This document shows, in pieces, positions 44,743 through 53,613 of a stretch of 64,000 nt of DNA. Where the stretch lies: positions 62,001-126,000 of the forward strand of contig NZ_JARGER010000033.1 in assembly GCF_029210375.1 (NCBI RefSeq), read 5' to 3'. The DNA comes from Nocardioides sp. YIM 152315. GTDB lineage: Bacteria; Actinomycetota; Actinomycetes; Propionibacteriales; Nocardioidaceae. The position numbers were made by a program, and so were the translations under genes. Position 1 is the stretch's first letter; each line of letters begins with the position of its first letter. Under the pieces are notes generated by a model. The model did not search any database. It was not told where the DNA came from and was given only the letters and a program-made list of their open reading frames with translations.

Positions 44743-45215
44743 CCGCTCGCGCCGCAGCCACCGCCGAGGCTGCGGCGCAGCACGATCGCGGTGGCGCCGT
44801 CGCGGTAGTAGCGGCGGCGCCGGTCGACCTCGACGAAGTCGCGGGCGGCGTAGAAGGCCAGCGCGCTCGCGTTGTCCTCGCGCACCTCGAGCAGCAGCCG
44901 GTCGGCGCCGCCGGCGCGGGCCGTGGCGACCACGCCGTCCAGGAGCGTGGAGGCGAGCCCGTGGCGGCGGTGCGCCGCGTCGACCGCGATCCGCTGGAGC
45001 TCGGCGATGTCGCCGGCGACGCTGGCGACGGCGTGGCCGACGACCGTCGGCCCGCGGTCGGTGTCGACCTCGGCGACCAGGTAGGTGATGGTCGGCAGCG
45101 CCCCGGTCACGCCCTCCGCGACCAGCGCCGGCGACCACGCGTCCGCACCGAGGTTGTCGCGCTCCAGTGCCGCGACGGCGGGGACGTCGTCGTCGCGGGC
45201 GGGCCGGACGGTCAC
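44724..45215 (-). CDS. rimI: Ribosomal protein S18 alanine N-acetyltransferase (GNAT)
   Basis: A 163-aa GNAT acetyltransferase. The GTG at 45215 overlaps the tsaB stop (GTGA). VTVRPARDDDVPAVAALERDNLGADAW opens the fold. The acetyl-CoA loop is IAVDAAHRRHGLASTLLDGVV, and LEVREDNASALAFYAARDFVEVDRRRRYYRDGATAIVL is the RimI-type C-terminus. Its place behind tsaB supports RimI. The end overlaps the convergent phosphatase gene by 19 bp. Confidence 0.9.
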   Translation of the reverse strand: MTVRPARDDDVPAVAALERDNLGADAWSPALVAEGVTGALPTITYLVAEVDTDRGPTVVGHAVASVAGDIAELQRIAVDAAHRRHGLASTLLDGVVATARAGGADRLLLEVREDNASALAFYAARDFVEVDRRRRYYRDGATAIVLRRSLGGGCGASGQFPGR

Positions 45216-45868
45216 GAGACCGGCTGCGGCGGGTGCGCCGAGTCGGCGTCCGGGCGGCGCAGGTAGAGCGGCTCGGGGTCGAGCAGCTCGGCGCGCTCCC
45301 CCGCGATGGTGCGCGCGAGCCAGCCGGCGCTCGGGGCCTCGGGGCCGACGCGGAGCGGGAAGGCCTCGGGGTAGAGCAGCGCTCCCTGGCCGACCACCGG
45401 ACCGTGCGTCGCCAGCGCGGCCGGCTTGCCGACGACGGGCCCGTCGAGGCGGACCCCGTCGGCGTCGTACCGGGCCAGGTAGACCTCCTTGCGCCGCGCG
45501 TCCGTCGCGACCGCGAAGGGCTCGGCGACCTCGCCGGTGTCGACGGCCTGCACCGCGAGGACGTCGAGCGAGCACACGCCGTAGACCGGGATGTCGAGCA
45601 CGTGGCCGAGCGTGCGCGCGGTGACCAGCCCCACCCGGAGCCCGGTGAAGGGGCCGGGGCCGACGCCCACGCCGACCGCGGTGAGGTCCTGCCGGACGAG
45701 GCCCGCGTCGGACATCGCCCGGTCGATGAGGGGGGCGAGCTGCTCGGCGTGCTTCATCGGCCGGTCCGCGACGAGCTCGACGACCGGCCGGTGCAGCGCG
45801 TCGCCTGACTCCCCGTCGTGGAGCGCGACGGAGACGAGCGGGGTCGCGGTGTCGAAGGCGAGGAGCAC
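45212..45868 (-). CDS. tsaB: tRNA threonylcarbamoyladenosine modification protein TsaB
   Basis: A 218-aa inactive ASKHA homologue that pairs with TsaD. MLLAFDTATPLVSVALHDG, the KHAEQLAPLI segment and GVGPGPFTGLRVGLVTARTLGHVLDIPVYGVCSLDVLA are the family signatures. The GTG start has TAACCT 6 nt upstream, again leaderless-like. First gene of the tsaB-rimI pair. The 249 bp upstream to 46117 hold no convincing gene. Confidence 0.93.
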   Translation of the reverse strand: MLLAFDTATPLVSVALHDGESGDALHRPVVELVADRPMKHAEQLAPLIDRAMSDAGLVRQDLTAVGVGVGPGPFTGLRVGLVTARTLGHVLDIPVYGVCSLDVLAVQAVDTGEVAEPFAVATDARRKEVYLARYDADGVRLDGPVVGKPAALATHGPVVGQGALLYPEAFPLRVGPEAPSAGWLARTIAGERAELLDPEPLYLRRPDADSAHPPQPVS

Positions 45869-46117
45869 GGGTCGAGGTTAACCGGGTCGCACCCGTTGCC
45901 GAACGGTGGACGTCCTGTGGATCCGGTGTGGCCGGGATGTGCATCGGCCGACCCTAATGTTGGGGACAACGATCGGCCGGACGACGCCGCGTCTCACATG
46001 GGGAGGCGCGGGGGTGCTGGGGGGCGCCCCGTCCGTCTCGGTCTCCGGGAGCCCGTCCCGCGCGCTCGATCTGAGAAGGCGGGGCGGGTTCCTTGCACCA
46101 CGGGCACCGGTCCGGCG

Positions 46118-46669
46118 TCAGCCCCGGTCGCCGAGCTCGACCACGATGTCGAGGTGACCGGCGTGCCGGGCGTACTCGGCCAGCACGTGGAAGCAGATCC
46201 ACTCCAGCGTCGGCGGCTCGTCGGCGAACCGGCCGCCGGGCGACGCGGTCGCGTCGAGCGGGAAGTCCCGCAGCACGCCCCGGGTGCGCTCGCCGACCTG
46301 CGCGAGCCGCTCGGCCAGCTGCTCGGCGGTCACGTCGTCGGCCACCACCCAACGCCCGCCGGCGGAGTCCTCCCACGGCTCGTCGACGGTCCAGTCGCCC
46401 CAGGGCTCGTCGACCGCCTCTCCCAGGAAGCCCCACACGAACCACCGCTGCTCCATGTGGAGGACGTGGCTCAGCAGCTCGATCGGCGTCCACCCGGACG
46501 GCACCAGCGCGGTCCGCCGCCGCTCCGCCGGCAGTGCGACGACGGTCGCCGCGAGGTCGGCCCGGACCCAGTCGAGGTACGCCGCCCAGCGCGCCGCCCC
46601 GGCTGGTCCCTCCTTGCCGGGCTCGCCGGCGTCGCGGGCCACCCGGTTGTCCTGAGGCGGTGCCGCCAT
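46118..46669 (-). CDS. DinB/DUF664-type four-helix protein
   Basis: A 183-aa protein whose ATG at 46669 overlaps the STAS stop (TGATG). The helices WAAYLDWVRADLAATVVALPAERR, GWTPIELLSHVLHMEQRWFVWGFLG and EWICFHVLAEYARHAGHLDIVVEL form the DinB-like bundle. His residues in SHVLHMEQ and AEYARHAGHLDI stand where the family binds metal. These proteins are putative thiol-dependent transferases, probably using mycothiol. The substrate is unknown. Confidence 0.8.
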   Translation of the reverse strand: MAAPPQDNRVARDAGEPGKEGPAGAARWAAYLDWVRADLAATVVALPAERRRTALVPSGWTPIELLSHVLHMEQRWFVWGFLGEAVDEPWGDWTVDEPWEDSAGGRWVVADDVTAEQLAERLAQVGERTRGVLRDFPLDATASPGGRFADEPPTLEWICFHVLAEYARHAGHLDIVVELGDRG

Positions 46670-47031
46670 CACGCCCGGCCGGTGGCGGCGGGCACGGACT
46701 CGTGGATCTCGAACACCTTGTCCAGGCACACCATCTCGAGCAGTCGCAGCGCGGGTCCCTGGCCACACACCAGGCTGATCCCGGCGTCGCGCGACGTCAG
46801 CCACCGCCGGGCCGCGACCAGCGTGCCGAGGCCGGTCGAGTCGATGAAGGTCACGCCGGCGAGGTCGACCACGACGTGCGGCTCGGAGCAGAGCACGGGG
46901 TCGAAGAGCACCTGCCGCAGCCGGGCACCGGTGAAGACGTCGAGGTCACCGCTGATCTCGACGACGGTGTGGCCCGGGACGTGGGTGATGCCGACCTCGA
47001 AGGGCGGCTCCACGGTCTGGGTGTCGGTCAC
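46669..47031 (-). CDS. STAS-domain anti-sigma factor antagonist
   Basis: A 120-aa SpoIIAA-like protein. GITHVPGHTVVEISGDLDVFTGARLRQVL and VVVDLAGVTFIDSTGLGTLVAARRW are the STAS signature, with the phosphorylatable Ser in FIDSTGLG. GTG start at 47031 with TACTGT 6 nt upstream, a clear leaderless arrangement. It would bind an anti-sigma kinase to release a sigma factor, but no partner kinase is in the window. The DinB gene is coupled behind it. Confidence 0.9.
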   Translation of the reverse strand: MTDTQTVEPPFEVGITHVPGHTVVEISGDLDVFTGARLRQVLFDPVLCSEPHVVVDLAGVTFIDSTGLGTLVAARRWLTSRDAGISLVCGQGPALRLLEMVCLDKVFEIHESVPAATGRA

Positions 47032-47066
47032 GACCGGACAGTACCCGTCCGCTTGCGGCGCCAACC

Positions 47067-48146
47067 TCACCCGATCCGGTTGCCCTGCTCGTCCCAGTGC
47101 TCGGCGACCTTCTTGCTCGGCTGCACCCGTGGCGGCTCGCCGGGCATCTTCGGGTAGTCGGGCGGGAAGTTCATCTCGCCGCCCGGCAGCTCCTCCCACA
47201 GCCGCAGCAGCGGGTCGAGGGAGTGGGCCGCGTCGTCGATCGTCGCCCACGGGTCGCCGTCGGCCACCCGGTCGGGCACGGTGAAGAGGTTGAAGTCGCC
47301 CGGGTCGGTGACACCGGCCAGCTCCTCCCAGGTCATCGGCGTCGAGACCGGGGCCCCGGGCAGGGGGCGCAGGGAGTACGCCGACGCGATGGTGCGGTCG
47401 CGGTTGTTCTGGTTGAAGTCGACGAAGATGCGCTCGCCGCGCTCCTCCTTCCACCAGTCCATCGTCACGCCCTCGTCGCGCCGGGCCAGCTCGCGGCCGA
47501 AGCCGATCGCGGCGTGCCGCACTTCGGTGAACTCCCACCGCGGCTCGATGCGCACGTAGATGTGCACGCCCCGGTTGCCCGAGGTCTTCGGGTAGCCGCG
47601 CAGGCCGAGCTCCTCGAGCAGCTCGCGGGCGACTCCGGCGACGCGGACGGCGTCGGCGAACGTCGTACCGGGCTGCGGGTCGAGGTCGATCCGCAGCTCG
47701 TCGGGATGGTCGGTGTCCGTGCGACGGACCGGCCACGGGTGGAAGACCAGCGTGCCCATGTGGGCGCACCAGACCGGCACCGCGATCTCGGTCGGGCAGA
47801 TCTCGTCGGCGGTGCGGCCGGAGGGGAAGGTGACCTGCACGGTCTCGACGTACTCGGGAGCGCCCTTGGGCACCCGCTTCTGGTAGAACGCGTCGGCGTC
47901 CTTGTCGGCCGGGCCGGTCGCGAGCCTCATGCCGGGACGGACGCCGGAGGTCCAGCGCTCGAGCGCCGTCGGCCGGTCGCGCAGGGCCCGCATCAGGCCG
48001 TCGTCGACGCTCGCGAAGTACTCCGCGACCATCAACTTGGTGACCTCGGGCGTCCTGTCGGTCGCCTCGTAGATCACCCGGTCCGGGCTGGACACGCGCA
48101 CGGCTCGGCCGCCCGCCTCGACCTCGGCTGCCGGAGTCTTGGCCAT
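47067..48146 (-). CDS. LigD-type polymerase domain protein (stand-alone)
   Basis: A 359-aa archaeo-eukaryotic primase-like polymerase as found in LigD, without ligase or nuclease domains. PDRVIYEATDRTPEVTKLMVAEYFASV opens it. The metal pair is in ELRIDLDPQPGTTFADAV, and LGLRGYPKTSGNRGVHIYVRIEP and VFVDFNQNNRDRTIASAYSLRPLPGAPVSTPMTWEEL are the other conserved blocks. It is a nucleotidyltransferase of bacterial end-joining together with Ku, which is not in the window. The ATG at 48146 is 24 bp from divergent msrB, and its -10 TAGGTT overlaps that of msrB. Confidence 0.9.
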   Translation of the reverse strand: MAKTPAAEVEAGGRAVRVSSPDRVIYEATDRTPEVTKLMVAEYFASVDDGLMRALRDRPTALERWTSGVRPGMRLATGPADKDADAFYQKRVPKGAPEYVETVQVTFPSGRTADEICPTEIAVPVWCAHMGTLVFHPWPVRRTDTDHPDELRIDLDPQPGTTFADAVRVAGVARELLEELGLRGYPKTSGNRGVHIYVRIEPRWEFTEVRHAAIGFGRELARRDEGVTMDWWKEERGERIFVDFNQNNRDRTIASAYSLRPLPGAPVSTPMTWEELAGVTDPGDFNLFTVPDRVADGDPWATIDDAAHSLDPLLRLWEELPGGEMNFPPDYPKMPGEPPRVQPSKKVAEHWDEQGNRIG

Positions 48147-48153
48147 GGTGCCC

Positions 48154-48163
48154 AACCTACAAT
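48154..48163. promoter_or_regulatory. Overlapping divergent -10 boxes for LigD-Pol and msrB
   Basis: TAGGTT (minus strand, 48159-48154) lies 7 nt before the LigD-Pol ATG. TACAAT (plus strand, 48158-48163) lies 6 nt before the msrB ATG. The hexamers share 2 bp, so the two promoters should exclude each other, and both mRNAs would be leaderless. Confidence 0.6.
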
Positions 48164-48169
48164 TGCCCC

Positions 48170-48571
48170 ATGGCCTACAACGTGGAGAAGTCCGACGCGG
48201 AGTGGCGCGAGGAGCTCGCGCCGGACGAGTACGCCGTGCTGCGTCAGGCTGGCACGGAGCGCGCGTTCACCGGCAAGTACACCGACACCGAGACGACCGG
48301 CGTCTACCGCTGCAAGGCGTGTGAGGCCAAGCTCTTCGAGTCGGACACGAAGTTCCACTCCGGATGCGGCTGGCCGTCGTTCTACCAGCCGATCACCGAC
48401 ACGATCGAGTACCTCGAGGACGACTCCCACGGCATGAAGCGGGTCGAGGTCCGCTGCGCCAACTGCGGCTCCCACCTCGGGCACGTCTTCCCCGACGGCT
48501 ACGGCACCCCCACCGGCGACCGCTACTGCATCAACTCGATCAGCCTCACGCTCGAAGCCGCCGACTCCTGA
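48170..48571 (+). CDS. msrB: Peptide-methionine (R)-S-oxide reductase
   Basis: A 133-aa enzyme repairing methionine-R-sulfoxide. Catalytic Cys C120 is in GDRYCINSISL, and zinc ligands C48, C51, C96 and C99 come in two CxxC pairs (YRCKACEAKLF, VRCANCGSHLGHVF). The substrate-binding GCGWPSFYQP is intact. Family length is usual. It is followed convergently by hemQ, 24 bp away. Confidence 0.96.
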   Translation: MAYNVEKSDAEWREELAPDEYAVLRQAGTERAFTGKYTDTETTGVYRCKACEAKLFESDTKFHSGCGWPSFYQPITDTIEYLEDDSHGMKRVEVRCANCGSHLGHVFPDGYGTPTGDRYCINSISLTLEAADS

Positions 48572-48595
48572 GCGCCGGCGGCCGACGGCCGACGG

Positions 48596-49324
48596 TCAGG
48601 GCAGCTGGTCGAGCAGCTCGCCGACCTCGATGCGGCGACCCGTGTAGAACGGCACCTCCTCGCGCACGTGGCGCCGCGTCTCGGAGCCGCGCAGGTGGCG
48701 CATCAGGTCGACGATGCGGGAGAGGTCGTCGGCCTCGAACGCCAGGATCCACTCGTAGTCGCCCAGCGCGAACGCCGGCACGGTGTTGGCGCGCACGTCG
48801 GGGTAGCCGCGCGCCATCTGGCCGTGCTCGGCGAGGAGGCGGCGCCGCTCGGCGTCCTCGAGCAGGTACCACTCGTAGGACCGCACGAAGGGGTAGACCG
48901 CGACGTAGTCGTGGGTCCGCTCGTCGGCGAGGAACGCCGGCAGGTGGCTGCGGTTGAACTCCGCCGGCCGGTGCAGCGCCATCTGCGACCAGACCGGCGC
49001 GAGCCGGGCGCCGAAGCGGGTGCGGCGCAGCCGGTGGTAGGCCGACTGCAGCTGGTCGGCGGAGGCCGCGTGCCACCAGACCATCACGTCGGCGTCGGCG
49101 CGCAGGCCGGCGACGTCGTAGACGCCCCGAACGACCACGTCGTCCGCGGCGAGGTCGGCGACCAGCTCCTCGACCTCGACCGCCTCGCGCTTGCGGTCGG
49201 CGTCCTCCCCGAGCCGGTCATCGAGGCGGAACACCGACCACATCGTGTAGCGCAGCGTCTCGTTGAGCTCGTTGATCCGCGCGGCGTTCGTCTTGATGTC
49301 GGCCTGGGGGTCGGTGGCGCTCAT
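48596..49324 (-). CDS. hemQ: Coproheme decarboxylase (chlorite-dismutase family)
   Basis: A 242-aa enzyme that turns Fe-coproporphyrin III into protoheme with peroxide, the last step of the coproporphyrin heme route. The ATG at 49324 has GATAAT 6 nt upstream, and GGAGG as well. [53 protein letters not shown] (catalytic Tyr region) and [28 protein letters not shown] are typical of actinobacterial HemQ. hemY and hemE lie 5.2 and 7.6 kb upstream on the same strand. Confidence 0.93.
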   Translation of the reverse strand: MSATDPQADIKTNAARINELNETLRYTMWSVFRLDDRLGEDADRKREAVEVEELVADLAADDVVVRGVYDVAGLRADADVMVWWHAASADQLQSAYHRLRRTRFGARLAPVWSQMALHRPAEFNRSHLPAFLADERTHDYVAVYPFVRSYEWYLLEDAERRRLLAEHGQMARGYPDVRANTVPAFALGDYEWILAFEADDLSRIVDLMRHLRGSETRRHVREEVPFYTGRRIEVGELLDQLP

Positions 49325-49344
49325 GCCTCCATTATCGGATCCGC

Positions 49345-50010
49345 TCAATCCCGTCCGTAGCCGGCCTCCCGCGCCGTGATGATCGCCTCGGCGCGGCCGG
49401 CGGCGTGCAGCTTGGCGTAGATGCCGGAGACGGCGTTGCGGACCGTCTTGTTGGACACGTAGAGTTCGCTGGCGATCGCGTCGTTGGAGCGACCCGCGGC
49501 GAGCAGCCGGAGCACGTCGCGCTCGCGGTCGGTGAGGTCGGGGAACGGCTCGGGCTCCTCGGGCGACGCCGGCGCCCCGGAGAGGTACGACGAGACGCGC
49601 GCGGCGAGGCTCGCCCCGAAGACCATGCCGCCGCCCGCGGCCGCGCGGATCGCCGTCTGCACCTCCTCGGCGCCGGAGCCCTTCAGCAGGTAGCCGCTGG
49701 CGCCCGCGCGGATCGCGCTCAGGACGGTGTCGTCGTCCTCGTTCATCGTCAGCATCACCACCCGCACTCCCGTCTGCCGGCCGGTGATGTGCCGGGTCGC
49801 CTCGATGCCGTCGAGCTGCGGCATCTGGATGTCCATCACGACCACGTCGGGGGCGGTCTCGGCGACGACGTGGATCGCGTCGCGGCCGTCCGCGGCCGTG
49901 CCGACGACCTCGATGCCGTCGAGCGCGCCCAGCAGGCTCGACAGACCCTCGCGGACGATCTGGTGGTCGTCGACCACCACGACCCGGATGCCGGGCGCGG
50001 CGTCAGTCAT
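49345..50010 (-). CDS. NarL/FixJ-family response regulator
   Basis: A 221-aa regulator. The receiver domain has acidic DD ([14 protein letters not shown]), phospho-acceptor D60 ([13 protein letters not shown]), a Thr in VVMLTMNED and Lys in [11 protein letters not shown]. The C-terminal LuxR HTH is [46 protein letters not shown]. The ATG at 50010 lies 8 bp inside the end of the kinase gene, so it forms one two-component operon with it. Confidence 0.94.
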   Translation of the reverse strand: MTDAAPGIRVVVVDDHQIVREGLSSLLGALDGIEVVGTAADGRDAIHVVAETAPDVVVMDIQMPQLDGIEATRHITGRQTGVRVVMLTMNEDDDTVLSAIRAGASGYLLKGSGAEEVQTAIRAAAGGGMVFGASLAARVSSYLSGAPASPEEPEPFPDLTDRERDVLRLLAAGRSNDAIASELYVSNKTVRNAVSGIYAKLHAAGRAEAIITAREAGYGRD

Positions 50011-52066
50011 GGGCACTCCTCAGGGGCAGCCAGGCGCGCACGACCGTGCCGCCCGCGGGTGGACAGGTGACCTCGCTGCGACCGCCGAGCTCCGCGGCCC
50101 GCTCCCGCAGCCCGACCAGCCCGACGCCGGCCTGGGCCGCCGGGTCGATGCCGACGCCGTCGTCCGCGACCTCGACGAGCAGGGCGCTGTCGACGACCTC
50201 GAGCCGCACGGTGCAGCCGGAGGCCCGGGCGTGCCGCGCGACGTTGGTCATCGCCTCGCCGGCGATGCGGTAGGCCGCGACCTCGACCGCGGCCGGGAGC
50301 GGGCCCAGCTCGGCGGCCTCGACCGTGGCGGCCGGCTCGAGCCGCTCACCCTGCTGGCGCAGCGCGCCGACCAGCCCGCGATCGTCGAGCGCAGGCGGAC
50401 GCAGGTCGTGGACCAGGCGGCGCACGTCGGCGACCACGTCCTGCACGTGCGCGCTGACGCCGGCGATCCGGCGCTTCGCGGACGCCGGGTCGCCGTCGAC
50501 GGTGAGACGCGCGGACTCGAGCTCGAAGACGACGCCGCTCAGCGCCGGGCCCAGGCCGTCGTGCAGGTCGCGGCGGATCCGGCGACGCTCCTCCTCGCGC
50601 GCGGCGACGAGCCGCTCGCGGCTCTCCTGGAGCTCGTCGGCGAGGCGGCTGGTGCGCGCAGCGGTCGCCGCCTGGCGCACCAGGTCGCCGAGCAGCTCCT
50701 CGTCGCGGTGCGACAGCCGGCTGCGCAGGCCGCGAGCGGGGAGCACCAGCCGGCCGACCTCGGCGTCGCGGTAGGTGATCGGCAGGGAGCGGGTCTGGTC
50801 GGGCGGCGTGCCGTACGTCGCGATCAGCCGCTCGCCGGAGCTGCGGTCGACCTCGACGCTGACGAAACCGACGCCGAAGGCGCTCGCCACCGACCGCGCG
50901 ACGGCGGCGAGCTGCTCGGCGCCCTCGTCGGCCGACTCCAGGGTCGAGGCGAGGCCGGCGACGACGTCGTACGGATTGGCGCGGTCGCCGAAGAGGAAGC
51001 GGCGCACGCCGCGGGACAGCCGCTGTCGCAGGGGCCCGTAGAGCAGCACGGTCGTCAGCAGCACGACGAGCACGACCTGCGACTGGTCCATCTCGTCGTC
51101 CAGAGCCGCGGTGAGCGCCGCCACCACGACGAAGTCGATCGCCACGAGGACCACCGCGATCAGCGAGAGCAGCACGGTCCGGCCGAGGAGCTCCTCGATC
51201 GAGACCACGCGCGGGTTGACGACGGCGACCGTCATCGCGATCGGCGTCAGCGTGATGCAGAGGAAGAAGACGGCGCCCGTCAGCGCGCCGAGGTCGAGGA
51301 AGAGGGTGACGACGATGGTCGTCGCGGTGACGAGCGCACCCCAGAGCAGCCAGCGCATCTGGTCGCGCTCGGCGTCGCGGGAGCGGCGGTAGCGGTGCAC
51401 CACGACGCCCACCGGCACGATCACCCCGATGATCGTCGCCGCCTGCAGACTTCCTGTGAGCACGTCGGCGACCGGCTCGAGACCCCAGATCGTCGTCCAG
51501 TCGGCGTCGACGCCGGGTGGCAGGCTGGCGGTCGGCTCGTCGTACGGCGTGACCACGTAGGCGAGTGCGCCGAGGCACAGGACGGCCATGCAGGCCCAGC
51601 TGGCGACGCCCCAGCCGCCCCGGACGAAGCGCCCCTCGGGGAAGAGCAGCGGCAGCACGACGATCGTGGCCGGGAGCAGCGAGGTGAAGCGGGCCAGGAA
51701 CCAGACCGCGAAGGTCATGGCGGGCAGGGCGTGGTCGGTGACCACCCCGAGGCGCACGTAGGCCTCGGAGAGCCCGTCGAGCGCCCAGAAGAGACCGACC
51801 CCACCGAGCGTCCAGCCGATGACCCGGTGCCCCGGGTGGCGCAGCACGATCGTCGAGAGGATCCCGAGCACGAGGCCGACGAGGCCGGTGCCGATGCCGT
51901 GGCCGACCTCCATGCCCTCGCCGAAGGACCAGAGCGCCGGCTCGCCGTACGACCGGCCCTCGAGCACGAGGACGCCCACGACGCAGGCCAGGCAGAGGAC
52001 GGGCAGCACCGCAGCGACCGGCCAGGAGGCCGGTCGCTGCGTGGTGCTGCCCGCGGTGTGGCTCAC
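50003..52066 (-). CDS. Membrane sensor histidine kinase (HisKA_3/NarX type)
   Basis: About 687 aa from a GTG near 52066; the frame is open to 52105, and the exact start is uncertain. The N-terminal half holds about ten hydrophobic segments, with the motif VNPRVVSIEELLGRTVLLSLIAVVL as in actinobacterial LuxR-coupled kinases. A GAF-like part (ANPYDVVAGLASTLESADEGAEQLAAVARSVA...) precedes the dimerisation helix with the phospho-acceptor His in REEERRRIRRDLHDGLGPALSGVVFELE. The ATPase has EAMTNVARHARAS and VADDGVGIDPAAQAGVGLVGLRERAAELGG. The signal is unknown. The membrane protein upstream may be a sensor accessory. Confidence 0.9.
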   Translation of the reverse strand: MSHTAGSTTQRPASWPVAAVLPVLCLACVVGVLVLEGRSYGEPALWSFGEGMEVGHGIGTGLVGLVLGILSTIVLRHPGHRVIGWTLGGVGLFWALDGLSEAYVRLGVVTDHALPAMTFAVWFLARFTSLLPATIVVLPLLFPEGRFVRGGWGVASWACMAVLCLGALAYVVTPYDEPTASLPPGVDADWTTIWGLEPVADVLTGSLQAATIIGVIVPVGVVVHRYRRSRDAERDQMRWLLWGALVTATTIVVTLFLDLGALTGAVFFLCITLTPIAMTVAVVNPRVVSIEELLGRTVLLSLIAVVLVAIDFVVVAALTAALDDEMDQSQVVLVVLLTTVLLYGPLRQRLSRGVRRFLFGDRANPYDVVAGLASTLESADEGAEQLAAVARSVASAFGVGFVSVEVDRSSGERLIATYGTPPDQTRSLPITYRDAEVGRLVLPARGLRSRLSHRDEELLGDLVRQAATAARTSRLADELQESRERLVAAREEERRRIRRDLHDGLGPALSGVVFELESARLTVDGDPASAKRRIAGVSAHVQDVVADVRRLVHDLRPPALDDRGLVGALRQQGERLEPAATVEAAELGPLPAAVEVAAYRIAGEAMTNVARHARASGCTVRLEVVDSALLVEVADDGVGIDPAAQAGVGLVGLRERAAELGGRSEVTCPPAGGTVVRAWLPLRSAHD

Positions 52067-52073
52067 CGGCACA

Positions 52074-52784
52074 TCATGACCGGAACGCGCGGTCGCCGAG
52101 GGCAAACCCGGCCGCGGTCACGATGAGCCAGAGGGGACCGGTCATGCCGGCCATGTACTGCAGCGGCGAGATGCCGAGCAGCAGGGTGACGCCACCGAGC
52201 ACCAGCCCGACGCGACCGATCCAGCGCGGAGCCGCGGCGGCGCGGCTGGCGACGTAGACGGCGAGCCCGCTGAGGCCCGCGAGCGCCCAGAGCCACGGGA
52301 TCGTGCCGATCCAGTGGTTGAAGAGGGCCGCGTTGGCCGGGTCGACCATCTCCGGGTCGTCGACGAGGGCCATGATGAACTCGGTGTCGAGTCCGCTGCC
52401 GAGGACGGTGACGACCGCGGTGCCGAGCAGGCCGCTGAACGCGACCAGCGGCGCGGTCGAGCCGTCGCCGAGGGTGGCGCGCAGGCGGCGGAAGAGGCCG
52501 GCCGCGAACACGACCGTCAGCACGGCGCCGACCATCGCGAACGTGTGGAACGCGAACATCGGGCCGGTCTGGTCGGCCAGCTTCGCCGCGATCGCCGGGG
52601 TGTCGCCGACGAGCTCCTCGTCGTACACGGCGTTGACCATGCCGCTGGTGACGATGACGCCGATGCCGGCCAGGCCGGCGCCGACGCCCGCGAACGCCCA
52701 CGAGCGGGACGGGCGGGCGGGGCGCGGGGTGAGGGTGGGGACGTCCGATCGGACGGGGTTGTCGGTGGTGATGTGAGTGGTCAT
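52074..52784 (-). CDS. Polytopic membrane protein of unknown function
   Basis: A 236-aa protein from an ATG at 52784 with ACAGGAAG upstream. After a 30-residue hydrophilic N-terminus there are about six membrane helices (WAFAGVGAGLAGIGVIV, MFAFHTFAMVGAVLTVVFAAGLF, APLVAFSGLLGTAVVTVLGSGL, WIGTIPWLWALAGLSGLAVYV, IGRVGLVLGGVTLLLGIS, GPLWLIVTAAGFALG). No family is recognised with certainty. It lies 7 bp before the kinase gene on the same strand, so it is probably cotranscribed with the two-component system. Confidence 0.7.
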   Translation of the reverse strand: MTTHITTDNPVRSDVPTLTPRPARPSRSWAFAGVGAGLAGIGVIVTSGMVNAVYDEELVGDTPAIAAKLADQTGPMFAFHTFAMVGAVLTVVFAAGLFRRLRATLGDGSTAPLVAFSGLLGTAVVTVLGSGLDTEFIMALVDDPEMVDPANAALFNHWIGTIPWLWALAGLSGLAVYVASRAAAAPRWIGRVGLVLGGVTLLLGISPLQYMAGMTGPLWLIVTAAGFALGDRAFRS

Positions 52785-52881
52785 CGTGGTGCGCTTCCTG
52801 TGAGTGGGTGCTGCTCGATGACCAGAGGTTCGCGGGCCCGATGTCCCGGCGACGAGGGACAACGGGGCAGACTCGTGCCCG

Positions 52882-53613
52882 ATGACGACTCGGATCGCGA
52901 TGTGGTCGGGACCGCGCAACCTGTCCACGGCGATGATGCGCAGCTTCGAGAACCGCGCCGACTGCTCGGTGGTGGACGAGCCGCTGTACGCCGCCTACCT
53001 CGCGGCGACCGGCCTCGACCACCCCGACCGGGACGCCGTCGTCGCCTCGCAGCCGACCGACCCGGCCGCCGTCGTCGACGCGCTGACGTCGGGGTCGGTG
53101 TCGACGGCGGTGCAGTACCAGAAGCACATGACCCACCACGTGCTGCCGTCGGTGCCGCGCGGGCCGCTCGCCTCGCTCACCCACGCGTTCCTGGTGCGCG
53201 ACCCGGAGCGGGTGCTGACGTCGTACGCGAAGGTGCGCGACGAGCCCACCCTGGAGGACCTCGGGCTGCCGCAGCAGCTGGAGCTGTTCGAGACCTACGG
53301 CGGGCCGGTGGTCGACGCGGCCGACGTGCTGCGCGACCCGCGCGGGACGCTGGGCGTGCTCTGCTCGGCCCTCGGGATCCCCTTCGACGACGACATGCTG
53401 GCGTGGCCGGCCGGACCGCGCGACACCGACGGCGTGTGGGCGCCGCACTGGTACGCCGGCGTCGAGGCGTCGACCGGCTTCGCGCCGTACTCCCCCGGCT
53501 CGGGCGACCCGCTGCCGGACCGCCTGGCGCCGCTGCTCGAGCGGTGCCTGCCCTACTACGAGGCGCTCGCGCCCTACCGGCTTCGACCGCCACGGCAGAC
53601 CGAGGAGAGCTGA
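52882..53613 (+). CDS. Sulfotransferase-like P-loop protein
   Basis: A 243-aa protein. MTTRIAMWSGPRNLSTAMMRSFENR is the PAPS-binding-type P-loop start of a bacterial sulfotransferase branch, and LTHAFLVRDPERVLTSYAKVRDEPTLEDLG is the 3'-phosphate binding block. The middle holds a possible catalytic His in QKHMTHHVLP. The substrate is unknown. TGATG overlap (1 bp) with the class IV aminotransferase gene downstream suggests a two-gene operon. It is divergent from the membrane protein at 52784. Confidence 0.75.
   Translation: MTTRIAMWSGPRNLSTAMMRSFENRADCSVVDEPLYAAYLAATGLDHPDRDAVVASQPTDPAAVVDALTSGSVSTAVQYQKHMTHHVLPSVPRGPLASLTHAFLVRDPERVLTSYAKVRDEPTLEDLGLPQQLELFETYGGPVVDAADVLRDPRGTLGVLCSALGIPFDDDMLAWPAGPRDTDGVWAPHWYAGVEASTGFAPYSPGSGDPLPDRLAPLLERCLPYYEALAPYRLRPPRQTEES

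Noticed and set aside
45906..46157. Short plus-strand ORF upstream of tsaB
   Set aside because: Arg/Pro/Ser-rich composition, no ribosome site, and overlaps the DinB gene end; typical chance ORF in high-GC DNA.
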